A stretch of 64,000 nt of DNA. Origin: Sthenelais limicola (taxonomy: Eukaryota; Annelida; Polychaeta; Phyllodocida; Sigalionidae). Numbering within the stretch: the stretch's first letter is position 1; every line of letters begins with the position of its first letter. The stretch is from assembly GCA_942159475.1 (NCBI GenBank), contig OW804095.1:53906773-53970772 (forward strand), given 5' to 3'. The translations under genes and the position numbers were made by a program. Under the pieces are notes generated by a model that saw only the letters and a program-made list of their open reading frames with translations, had not been told where the DNA came from and made no database searches. Of this stretch, positions 13,401 through 23,700 are shown in pieces.

Positions 13401-15181
13401 GGACTGCGCTAGAGTTGATCATAATAGCGCCGGAACTACTTTTCGGGGCTACTTTCATCGGCGGCATCAAGACTATTCTTGGTCAATTTGTCCCTAAGAC
13501 GCCTCCAGTATTCGGCGGTCTGGCTCACAAAGTGAGTAGTGATCAAGAATTCAGATCAGATAATGATGTCGGTTTTACTGATTAGAGACTCCATGTCTTA
13601 TTCCGACCAGTAGCCTCTAATCAATAAGACGGCAAAGCAAAACTGCTGAGTAGCCATGAAGAAGAAATCAGAGAGAAGGGGACGCTGGACTTTGAGGCAG
13701 GCTATTTTCTGTGTGCAGAAATAAACTCTCGGTGTATTGAGCCAGTTTATCTGCCAAGAAAATGTGGAGTGGAGATTATTTAATGATACATCATTCAACT
13801 CCTTTTTAGTGCTACTTTTCATTAAAGGGTTCCCATGTCCGTCACCAAAGCGCGATTTGAAGTTATAATTATGGGAGACTTTTATAAAAGATATGATTGC
13901 ACGTAGGAAAGTCTTGTAGAATAATAACTGCGAATACAATACATACATCTGATCTGAGGACACGTAAACTTAGAGACAATATATTCCTATTTCCCGAGTA
14001 GATTCGATCGAGAACTTTCCTATAGCAAAGGCACCCAACCCAATGCGAACCTTGACAGATGCGTCAATAATAAGGGTAACTCGAGGCATGCAGCAGCTCA
14101 AAATCGCTTTTAGAAAACGACAATATATTGTACGCGTAAACCAAAGCCTACCACTCACCACAGCAACAAAGTAAAACTGGATACTCGTACATCCAGTTGA
14201 GGTTAAAACATCTTTTAAAAATAGAATGCCTTAGAGAGGATGCACCCTATCAATAGGGCATTTGTAGCTAAATGGACCACTGGGAGATAAAGGCCGGTTG
14301 CATGCTACAGAGTCCTTTTGCGACGCCATGTCTGACCGCCTGGTTCATTTACAGAGCAAATACTGGATGGTTTGATTTTCATCAGACAGCATCAATGTTT
14401 CATTTCCTTGTTGACACACCGATGCGACCATTCATGAGCACATTCCCTATTTGTCAACGATGCATGGGACAATTAAGTCGTTGCCAATGAATATTTTGAG
14501 GACATGCTTTGACCACAGAACTCGTTAGTTATAATCGTTACAAACGGAGTCTCCTCATTTATATCACACTTAGTACGCCTTATGAATAGGTCTATGAAGG
14601 GAAGTGTAACCTCGGTTTATAGGGCTTTTTCAGCCTATATAAAATAATCTACAGAATAATTTACAGTAAGCCTACTATAGGTAGTGTTGAATCCGGAACA
14701 TAGAGACACGTTTATATATGAACTGAAATGAAGAGCTCTTTATTCGTGGTAATTCTCTCACAGTGTGAACAGAATTCAATGCATTGTAAAAGATCATTGT
14801 CTGGGTGATGTATCCCTCTTCCTAATTATATGTGTTTGTTTGCTTTTTTAATGAACCGGTTAGATTGAGATGAAATAATATTTGAATACAATTTCAGTCT
14901 AATTTATACAATGATGATAGAATCAAAGATCTGTACGACAAACATAATTAAAAGCAACAATTTTATCACTGCTTCATGATTTACAGGAGCGTCTCAAAGA
15001 ATGGTATATGCGACTACACAGAAATTCAGTTTTTAATTATTATCCAAAGGTATGTAACCTATCTCAGTCAATCCCGCTCCAAGAAACCCTCTTGTAAATT
15101 ATATTATTTTTATGCAGCCTAGCATGAGATACCAATTGTCAGCCATTTATATATATAGAGACTTTTGCTTCACCTGGTGGA

Positions 15182-15233
15182 TGAACTTGAACCTTTTTTA
15201 TATCCTTGACCTTGACCCTCTTTGACCTTTGAA
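15182..15233. promoter_or_regulatory. Cluster of nuclear-receptor-type half-sites (candidate)
   Basis: Within about 50 bp the sequence holds TGAACTTGAACC, TTGACCTTGACC and TTTGACCTTTGA, that is five or six copies of a TGACCT-like half-site in one orientation. This resembles recognition sequences of the ERR/SF-1 and RXR-partner families. Position alone does not show function, and no promoter is recognised nearby. Confidence 0.25.
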
Positions 15234-15960
15234 TTTAAAACTAACATGCAAATACATAATCTCAGCAAAGGGACGTTCGCGGCCTAATAGCATCAAGTTA
15301 CTTACAACTTAATGCTTCCTAACCTTACTAGAAGCCTAGCAAACGCGCATTTGAATAAAAGAAACTTAGCTTATGTAACAGATAAAAATAGGAGAAATTT
15401 TAACATCACAACAGAATAACTTCTCAAAACCTTCGGGGCCAATTGCTTTAGTAGTTTCTTTGCCTTTTTTGATCTGTGAGTGTGTTTCTGTTCGTAGACG
15501 ATTTGTCATGTACAGCGTGTCTTATATTATATATTCCTTAAACCGCAAAAGTCGCATGCTAAAAATCTGTCCATGATATCTTTTCCCCTAAGTTCCTTTT
15601 CGCATTGTTTAGTCGTTTGTGAAACTAACTTTCTCTCCTGATCAATAATCAATTTGAGTATAACATGAACAAATTTATTAATTTATTAATTTTCTATAGA
15701 TAAAGATTTATATGAAAATATATTAATCCACAAAGATAGTATATGATGAGAGTATATGATATTTTTGCCTACATAACTATTAATTTGTTTAAAATGATAA
15801 AGAATTTAATGACTATTGACTGTAATTGTAAATGTAACTAACAACTTAAATCGCGTAACAGCTAGATACAGTATTACAATGTCGTGCTACCCACGTTGTA
15901 TGTAAGCAATGTGAATGTACTGACGCGTTTCAGTTCTTTAGTTGAGGTCTTATAGCAAAC

Positions 15961-16013
15961 AACTCAACAGTCGACCCCTAAAACCCCAACTCAACAGTCG
16001 ACCCCTAAACCCC
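15961..16013 (+). repeat. 26-27 bp tandem duplication
   Basis: Two adjacent copies of a unit starting AACTCAACAGTCGACCCCTA. The copies differ only in the length of the A run before the final CCCC (AAAACCCC and AAACCCC). Confidence 0.85.
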
Positions 16014-18722
16014 ATGAGATTATCGTAAGGGTGGGGATTTTGCAACCTCTTTGAACGTCCTACAGAACCCATAAAGTACAGGCCTACATCAGCCATTCCC
16101 TGTAGGAAAGTACTATACTGAGGGATTTATTTACTACCGGAGAGCCAGGAGAAATTGGAGAAACAAGAGATTCAGACTATGAACGCCGAAAATACTTTCT
16201 CTGTACTTAAATAGAATGGGGCCTGTAAGAAGCCTTCCAGTCACCCTTTTTTACCATCCCACGATTGAACGCGTTAACGTCAAGGGACCTAGGGCCGCCA
16301 TCTAGTGAGACCCAGCTGCAATGTTTGATCATAGGCGCAGCCATATTCAGGCAGCGTCCCTGTTCCCACGGAAACACACACGTCTTGGGAATACTTTTCT
16401 TTCACGGACGGATCGATACAACTATATGGTCTTTCTTCCCATGTGACTCTTGCCTGGCGTATTGATTTGAATCTTGACAAATAGTACCACTGGACCCAAG
16501 GCGTGCCGGTTTTAACAGGATTTATAGAGGCGCCTGGATTGCGACTCCAGAACCAAAGTGCATTGAATGTATCAGCTTTTCAGACTGCAGTGTTTTCCGG
16601 TCGCTGCAGTGGGGTATTTAGGAAAAGCACAGCCTTCCTGCATTGAAGCAGCTAATTAGAATGGCTTTGGGACCGGAGCCAAGAGAATTGTTCTCCCCAA
16701 ATTCGCTCACCAATCACAATGGCCCTAAATGCTTTGATAGGCAGACCTAAATTCTGTACTTCATTATTGAACCATCCTACGAGCTTTGCCGTGAGACTTG
16801 ATCAAATAATAGTCCACTAACTGGAAGACAAGAAGCCTCATCACTATGTATGCGATGCGAATATTGAGTTGTCTAGGGTTGGATTCAAGCGTCTTGCATA
16901 ACATGATCTTTGATGGGTTATGTCACATCCCTACCTATCTAGAACAAGAGTTATGTCAATGACCGGAGAGAATAGTCATTTTACACAATATAGGTAGACA
17001 TAATTATATACCATTATAATAATTGGCCTTCGGTTGCATTTTCTTACCACTTAATCATATCTATGAGGAGCAAAGCAAATAATCATAGTGACACATGTCT
17101 GGTCCGACGCATTTAACATCGCGAGGGCCCTTTTAAAGCCTTTTAAACTGTCAGGGAGCTCGCAGGTTGATGTATATATATGCACACACAAATAGGATGG
17201 GTCTTTTTCATGTTCTTTATAGCCGAGCACCTTCCTAAGATAAGACTTCTCACGCCGTGCTAATCCCCAACACCCACATGCCATGTCATTCATACCTAAC
17301 TCTTTATTTAGTAAATCTCAGAAGATCGCATGCTTGGAAAATTGCATTTTTCGACCAAGCAACGACAGCAGCTGACCCCTTGTTCCTTGCTGATGACTTT
17401 GGAAATTGGCTGTCGATCCGGAAACAGCCCTGGGGCGTCTGGTCTACGTCATTTCCTGAGCAGGGGAATTGTAGGAGCTTGTTTTTGGCAGGGGAACATC
17501 CATCTTGGATCCTTTTGGATGGATTACTATTAGTCTATTGGGTTGATCTGGGTCAGGCAGAGAGGGACTCATATCACGAACTGATCGCACGAATATCTTA
17601 GAACGAAAAGTGTTGGAAACACGAAGGGGCCAGTATTCACAAGCAGACAAACAGATTAGATGAGATTTCCATGTGTAGTTTTGCAATCTGGAACCCATGG
17701 ATATATAGTAATTAAATCTCCCCTATTTACACTATCTGCCAGATTACTGATAATTGATAGAGAACAAACCTTATGTTAATAGTAGGCCTATATAAAATTA
17801 ATCATCTTAAAAATGGAAACAGTTGAAACGATTTTTCGTACTAATCTAGGCAAGTTCACTATGACAAATGTGTCTCCTTCAATGAACCATTCTGGCGAAG
17901 AAAGGCTTTCCTGATCGTTTAATGACAAACGCAATAACAATTCGCTCTCATTATATAAAACGGAGATGTTTTGCAATCAAATAAAATAATCACTAAAATT
18001 ACATGGCCGCGAGGGGAAGCCATACGTATTACCAACCCAAATTTTCCCATGCATTCCTGCTGGGCAAACTCGCGCGGCCTTTAGATGATGGTGAGGGCCA
18101 ATGGGTAGGTTCCCAAAGGGCAATATTTGACGTTTCCCCCCCGCCTGAACCATTTGTCAAGTGTGAGAGACTTGATGCTTCATGCGCCCGAGCTCACATC
18201 GGTCAAATCACAAGAGGGAAACAAATGATAGGGATAATGTCTGGGTTGCTTGCGAGAGGAGAATCAGTTATAATTTTGAATTATCCATTGTTCCTTTTCA
18301 GCCGGCGTAACACTGAGAACACACATTATAATGCCAGGAATATTATGTTGAGTACAAATTAGGACTATGATTCTTCAATGTTAACCTATTTTCATGTTGG
18401 AACCAAATTAATGTTGTATCAACATATTAGTTTGATTCTATATGTAATGCTCAATGGGTTTTTTTCAGGTCATAGACGCATGCACTAAATGACTAGGGGT
18501 AACCTTAAATCTATGGGGATTATTAAGCGGGATATACCATGTTTTGCAGATGCTAATGTGCATAAATACTTTCCCTTTTCCTGGATATTCTTTTGTCACT
18601 TAATCATTTCAGGACCCTCAAGAACGGATACCTGACATACTCTTATGCCATTGCTTGGCCTAGTTTTTTAAAAATGTTATAACTATATCTGTGCGAATTC
18701 GAGTTTCTCCTTTTTTCTGCAG

Positions 18723-21190
18723 TGTACCGGGTCTGGAAATAAATGCTATGCCACTGACCAGTGCTGCAAAGGTTTCGTCTGCGCCGCTTTTGATGATCTT
18801 TTCGGTAAGTCCCAAATTGATTTCAAAGATTGCATTATCAATTATCACCACTTGATATGTGTAGCAGGCATCGGGAAAGGTATGGGCATTGAAAATGGTG
18901 TAATATTACATTTGACAACAAGAACAGGGCGTAGTCTTACATCATATAGCAAATACACGGCCCACAAGTCCTACCACTGACATAAATGGGTTGAATCCTA
19001 CAAAAGAAATACAAGATAATAATTCTTATGACGACGTTTATTCATTGTGTAAATATTCTGGCGGCAACATGCACCTCGAAGGATATTTGCTCATTGTATT
19101 GGCAGGTGCGTACATTCCTGCGTTGTCTGGGCATGGGAGAAAGTGAACCGATGGTTTCTTATGTTCAATGCATTTAATTCTGTTTCATATTGTTTGAATT
19201 TCAATGTTCAGTTGGTTTTCTAATTGGGTGATAAAAAAGCCGAAGGACTCAAATCTAATCATCGGGGGAGGACGATCGAAGCCATTGCAAGCTAGAAACA
19301 GTGGCTTTGCTTTTTCAGAAGACGCAGTAGGTCTGTTCTTCTAGCAGAATATCGCATATCGCCTTATGGGAGTGTGTGTTTACTTTTGATTTATAGAATT
19401 ACTGCGACAGGCGGTGTTGAAAAATAAGATCCTTATTTTCCTGATCCCAACTTTTGTTTCCGTTTCAGAACGGAAAAAAATGGAAGGTACAATTCCCAAT
19501 GACAAGTTCTTCCAATGATCCTTGCCTTAGAATTAATTTAAAAGCTATTAGCTGGTTCTCTGTTCCTGTTTATAACTAACTGGCTAGAGAGAAGAAAATG
19601 TTAGAGAGTTCTTCGTGATGTTCTGTACTCGTCAACATACACCATCCTCTCCCTTTCCCTTTTAAACAATGCTAGGTAAAGTCAGTAAAACAACATGCGA
19701 TTGTGAAGATTCAATTCATGTATACACAAGGGCGGAAAAGCATGTGCAAAAATAGATGCATGCTCGAATACAAACTTGAATATTTCTATTGTTTGGTTCA
19801 GAAGGGAGTGTTGACCTTTAGATCATTAGGAAATAATGAAACCACAAACCTTTAAGGATGAAAATGCTCGAAAGGCAAATTCACATTGGTAGGAAGCAGA
19901 AGATATCAGGTTGATATTAACATGAATAGTTTAAGGGTTTCAAACAAGATTATGCTACCGTTTTAATTAAGTTAAAAATATTGTTATATTTTAAACTTTG
20001 GTATTGTTGCATAATCTTGTCATTGTATTTGAGTAGTTTGCATGTAGGTTTGTTCATCATATTTAGTCATTGAATGATATTGAAAGGAAAGCCATATATA
20101 TATAATATATATAGGGTCAAATAATGCATGTTAGCTTTGCAGTCGAGTTGAGTGCAAAATAGATCAGTATTTACATCTTAAGCTTCGCCCGTGTCAAGGC
20201 TATTTTTAGGTGTTACTTGTGGTCAATAGAAGAAATTAACTCAAATTATGATGCTTCATTACGCCACGCCTTTTTCCTTTGTTCGTGCAAATTTCTATTC
20301 CTAGTTCATCATCTTTTCAAGAAGCAATATGCATCTTCTGTTCTAAGTTCTAAGTCCTGTGCATATAAATCAGATTTAAAATTTAAGTTGAAATAATCAC
20401 AAATGCAGAAAATTGAAAATGTCAAAATTCCTGCTCATCCTCCTATTCCTTACTCCTTTAGGACTGAACCCAGAAGTTCCTGGTTACTGTGTCCGTGAAA
20501 AAGATTTGCAGCCCTGTGTGACATCAGCAGAATGTAGCGATGACACTAAGTGTTTGGCACTAGGACGTGCCAAAATCAGATACTGCGTCCCCAGACCTGA
20601 AATCATGGCCAATGAAGGGGCAGCAGGAAAGAGCAACTCAGTGTTCTCCAAGGAAAAGAACGGACTCGGTAGGTTACAGCCTTAACTCGTCGGTATAACT
20701 TATCGTGCTAGTGGAAACCCAACTTAAGACTAAAGAGCAGTTAATTGTCTCTAAAATCCTGATTGTTTTCATTGTCCAAACTCTACTGAACCCATCAGGT
20801 GTATTACAGAAATATCCAACCATTGAAAGGGACAATAGCCTATAACCATTACAAAATACTGATCACACAAATTGAAGTTCATTTTCGAACAAATTGTTTC
20901 TGTGTAGCACATTGTTATGTCAGCAATTGTCTATAATACTAACTATAATTATTATAAGACTAACTCATCAACAACAACTCAATAGTATATCAACATTAGA
21001 TCTTTCCATTTGACTTTTGTCTGCGTTTCTTTCAGGTATGGCTTGCTCGGAAGATGGCGACTGTGCAAGATTCACAAAGAGCGGAAAGGATCGTCTCTGC
21101 TGCCAAGAGGTGCGCCGATACCGCCAAAAGGCAAAGCTCATCTGTGACCGCATTACACCTATATCTTCCTGCATTCCGACAAGAAAGTAG
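18723..21190 (+). CDS. Secreted cysteine-rich protein, prohormone-3/ITG-like family (3' part, three exons)
   Basis: Exons at 18723-18804, 20462-20668 and 21036-21190 join in phase (0 in, 1, 1, stop TAG). Acceptors are TTTTCTGCAG, TACTCCTTTAG and TTCTTTCAG; donors are GTAAGT, GTAGGT and the end. The 147 residues carry about 16 cysteines. They run C-x6-C-x5-CC-x4-C in exon 1, then a C-x8-C-x5-C-x5-C-x10-C block, then a last block reading LCCQEVRRYRQKAKLIC. From memory this order and the CCQ-x-RR-x-RQ stretch match the insect prohormone-3 (ITG-like) precursor, a neuroendocrine secreted protein; the fold also recalls dickkopf/colipase modules. The protein stops a few residues after the last cysteine, so the ITG peptide with its dibasic sites is absent. 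The 5' exons with the signal peptide are not identified. Family assignment is unverified; the exon structure is well supported. Confidence 0.7.
20364..20421 (+). promoter_or_regulatory. Candidate internal TATA promoter and alternative start
   Basis: TATAAAT lies at 20364-20370 and an in-frame ATG at 20419-20421, just before the exon at 20462. Reading through the splice acceptor from this ATG gives MSKFLLILLFLTPLG and then the exon, which looks like a signal peptide. The same bases also serve as the polypyrimidine tract of the acceptor, so the resemblance may be coincidental. An out-of-frame ATG at 20403 weighs against efficient use. Confidence 0.25.
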
Positions 21191-21226
21191 ATTCTGAAGT
21201 TTTGAGAGAGAAAAAAATGATAATGA

Positions 21227-21232
21227 AATAAA
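21227..21232 (+). terminator. Poly(A) signal AATAAA of the cysteine-rich gene
   Basis: AATAAA lies 37 bases after the TAG stop of the secreted cysteine-rich protein, giving a very short 3' UTR. A second AATAAA near 21955 could serve a longer transcript. Confidence 0.55.
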
Positions 21233-21239
21233 CACAGCT

Positions 21240-23128
21240 GTCACTCGTACCAAAATGTATGTAGCGCCATCTGTTTACGAAATAGTGAATTGTAATAATA
21301 CCTCCATATTGTGCCGTGATTATGACGTCACATATACGCGCATGCGCTGAGCTACGTAACGTTACATAGCCATCCTTTGTCCGACAATTTGACGGAACAA
21401 TGGACACTACAAGTAGGGGGATCGTCATCTCTGATCAGATCGGGTCCTGACCTGAGTGTGTAGGCCTACCCATTTGATCGATCCCATGCACTTCAATGGA
21501 AGTCACTGTACATAATCAACAGAAAAACCCTGGTCTCAAACTGCAAACCATGGATAAATTGTGCATATGCAAATGAGAAATGAATTCACTATTTTCCCTT
21601 TAGATATCATCCTTGTGCTGTGTTTGCCCCTAATACCTGTGCACAGATACATTATGCGAGCTGTTGTGTTGAAAAAAAACGTGGTTTCATATTACTTGAT
21701 CTCAATTGTTATACATTTGTTTAAATCTATTATTCATGGGTGATTTATTTTTAGATCCATACTGGCCTGTTATGTAATGGTTCAGACAAGATATTCATGA
21801 ATATTTATCTTATATACACAAAATGAAGATATCATAGTCATTTATTATTCATCAGAAAATGAATGTGTCGTTTCCCGATATACAGTCCAGTCCTGTATTC
21901 ATTCATAATCATTCCAGGTTAAGATCAGAATGTGTGTAGAGAAAGTCTTTTGTAAATAAAGGTCTTTGACAATATACCCCTGCATAAGCTTCTGACATGT
22001 CTACTTAAATGCCAAACTCCTGCCATTTCTCATTTTCGCACAGTATCTTAAATACTGTGTTGTTTAGAACTTTTCTTATTTTCTATATGTGCCTTTCACT
22101 ATTGGATCTGAGTGATCATAGTTGTGGATACGAGCCATTAATTACTATTAATTACTTTTTCCCGATCGCTAAAATCATCAGAAATTGTCATTCCACAATA
22201 GGCGTGTAAGTATCATGGTCGGCATGGCCCCGCACTCCTACCCCTTCCAAGTAGGCTCAGCATTGTGAGCATAATGTGTCACTGTTTTTGATCACCACAA
22301 CAGATCGGAAAAATTCTGACCACTGGATATCATATAGTGTGCAAAACATTTCAATTATGACCACCAAAATCTTTTAACCTTTGCTTGGGCGGTGAAGATA
22401 GAGAATATTTTATGTTCGCAATGCTGAGTCTATGGGAGTTACACACGGAACTGGTAGAAGTGCGTGCCTTACCCGACCATGGCGGCCATGACACTTACAG
22501 GCCCTATAGCTTAACTGGGCACAAATCAGACACTATAGTACTGACACTACACTCGTGGCTGTAGGTTAGGTGGGCCCGAGGTTGCCTGGGAAATTACTAC
22601 GTAAATAATCGCCACAATAAGCGAACGTATTTAATCTACATCGGTGAAGCTCAAGGCAATCAGAGATATTTTATTTTTTTTCGTAATCGTATAAGTAACT
22701 CTCCTATTTCTGTTGACGTTTTCATTGTTCATTTGTGTTAATTATTACCAGGGAAATCAGCACAAACGATCGCCGCTGAAAGTTTGTAAGGCAAAGGAAT
22801 GAAAGTTGTTTTTAAGCTTGTGCGTGGCGTGACGTAAGACGTAAAGACAACCCTTTTTTCTAGGGAGAGTCAAGGAAAACGTGGATTTCTCAGCTTATGA
22901 TTATCAACACTGTTCTATTCGCATAGCGAAATGAAGAACACGTTTTCCGGCTCCGCCTTCAAACTCATTATTCATTTCACTATGTGATCTAACTCGTACA
23001 ATATGTGGTAATATTATTATCAAAATATTAAGTATAAGTAGTAAAGGAGCTAGGAGCTCGCCACACTTCTGCACCAAACAAAATACACCTATTGCAAGAT
23101 GAGAGAACTCAGTAATTCAACTTAAAGA
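21240..23128. other. Gene-free stretch downstream of the cysteine-rich gene
   Basis: No exon is recognised. It holds a TGACGTCA palindrome at about 21325 and the small fold-back repeat at 22921-22986. The rest is AT-rich with no structure I can name. Confidence 0.45.
22921..22986. repeat. Small fold-back repeat, copy 1
   Basis: The left arm GCATAGCGAAATGAA (22921-22935) is an imperfect inverse of TTCATTTCACTATGT (22971-22985), 13 of 15 bases. The left half, with AGCGAAATGAAGAAC followed by TTTTCCGG, recurs at 62750 in an FBF1 intron. The two copies therefore define a dispersed fold-back family. Confidence 0.5.
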
Positions 23129-23407
23129 TACAAAATTGAAAGACTAGATAGAAAAATCAAGAAAAAAGGGGGCGGTATAATATGTTACATTAACTCAAGA
23201 ACAGACTATGAACGCTGTGATCGATACAGCCTGAGTGATAGCAACATAGAGATGCTAGAGATTAGCCTGAAAAACACTAAGATGAGTGATATAATAATCA
23301 TGAATGTATATAAACCGCCGTCAGGAGATTACTAGGTGACATTAGATCAATTATTCCAGAAATATAGAGAAATTGAAGATAATTTCAGAACAGAATCATC
23401 TTTTCAG
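23129..23407 (+). pseudogene. Non-LTR retrotransposon endonuclease fragment
   Basis: Translation gives YKIERLDR, then KKGGGIICYIN, then a NIEMLEISL segment and an IIIMNVYKPPSGDY segment. This is the usual order (R-DR, GGG-Y, E-L-I, VY-PPSG) of the apurinic-type endonuclease domain of CR1/RTE/Jockey-like LINE open reading frames. A TAG stop at 23333-23335 interrupts the frame and upstream sequence is closed, so this is a dead fragment. It is cut off at 23408, where a MITE begins. The LINE clade cannot be named from this piece. Confidence 0.7.
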
Positions 23408-23606
23408 TCTAGGTCCAAAGATGAGAGAATCCCTTCAAACGGAGGGAAAGCCTCTCGCCTCAAACCGCAAAGTGCCATTATAATTCCATTAAGACCGCAA
23501 AATGTCATTATATTCCCATTAAAACGCCGAGTCTTAGGCGAGGAGACCGATTAGCGTAGCAGGCTGACATACCATTCTTATCTGTTCTAAGGGTTTGGAC
23601 CCAGAG
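23408..23606 (+). mobile_element. Short interspersed element, family A, copy 1 (about 200 bp)
   Basis: The ends are roughly inverted: TCTAGGTCCAAA at the left and TTTGGACCCAGAG at the right. The body aligns through most of its length with 41897-42112, sharing CGGAGGGAAAGCCTCTCGCC, CATTAAGACCGCAAAAT and CATACCATTCTTATCTG. No clear target duplication is visible. The right part contains TAGCGTAGCAGG and, about 40 bases later, GGTTTGGACCC, which resemble the A and B boxes of a tRNA-type pol III promoter. A SINE is therefore an alternative to a MITE. Confidence 0.75.
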
Positions 23607-23607
23607 T

Positions 23608-23700
23608 GTTTTATTTGTCAAAGGTTACATATTATATAGGTTGACAAACAGGTCGACAGGCTTCTGGAAGATTCCACGCTCTTCCAGCCGTTAACTTTCA
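23608..23700 (-). mobile_element. Retroposon 3' tail, family B, copy 1
   Basis: The reverse complement aligns with 46552-46648: CGGCTGGAAGAGC, a CCAGAAGCCTGTCGACCT block and a final GACAAATAAAA. Over the first 50 or so bases only a handful of changes are visible. At the other copy the sequence ends in repeated ATTCT units, as 3' ends of non-LTR retroposons often do. It abuts the family A element at 23606. Confidence 0.65.

Larger units (their letters stand above)
10481..18722. other. Gene-free stretch, no coding exon recognised
   Basis: There is no exon I can assign. The open frames at 12767-13087, 17257-17601 and 18003-18362 have no family motif or plausible exon structure. Blocks of more balanced composition at about 10,860-11,120, 13,250-13,600, 16,080-16,720 and 17,080-17,600 stand out from the AT-rich background. 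They may be regulatory or hold unrecognised noncoding exons. The missing 5' exons of the secreted cysteine-rich gene that continues at 18,723 must lie here or further left, but I could not find a convincing signal-peptide exon. Confidence 0.45.

Noticed and set aside
17257..17698. Open frames on both strands around 17.3-17.7 kb
   Set aside because: No family motif, no splice partners in phase with the gene at 18.7 kb and no signal peptide.
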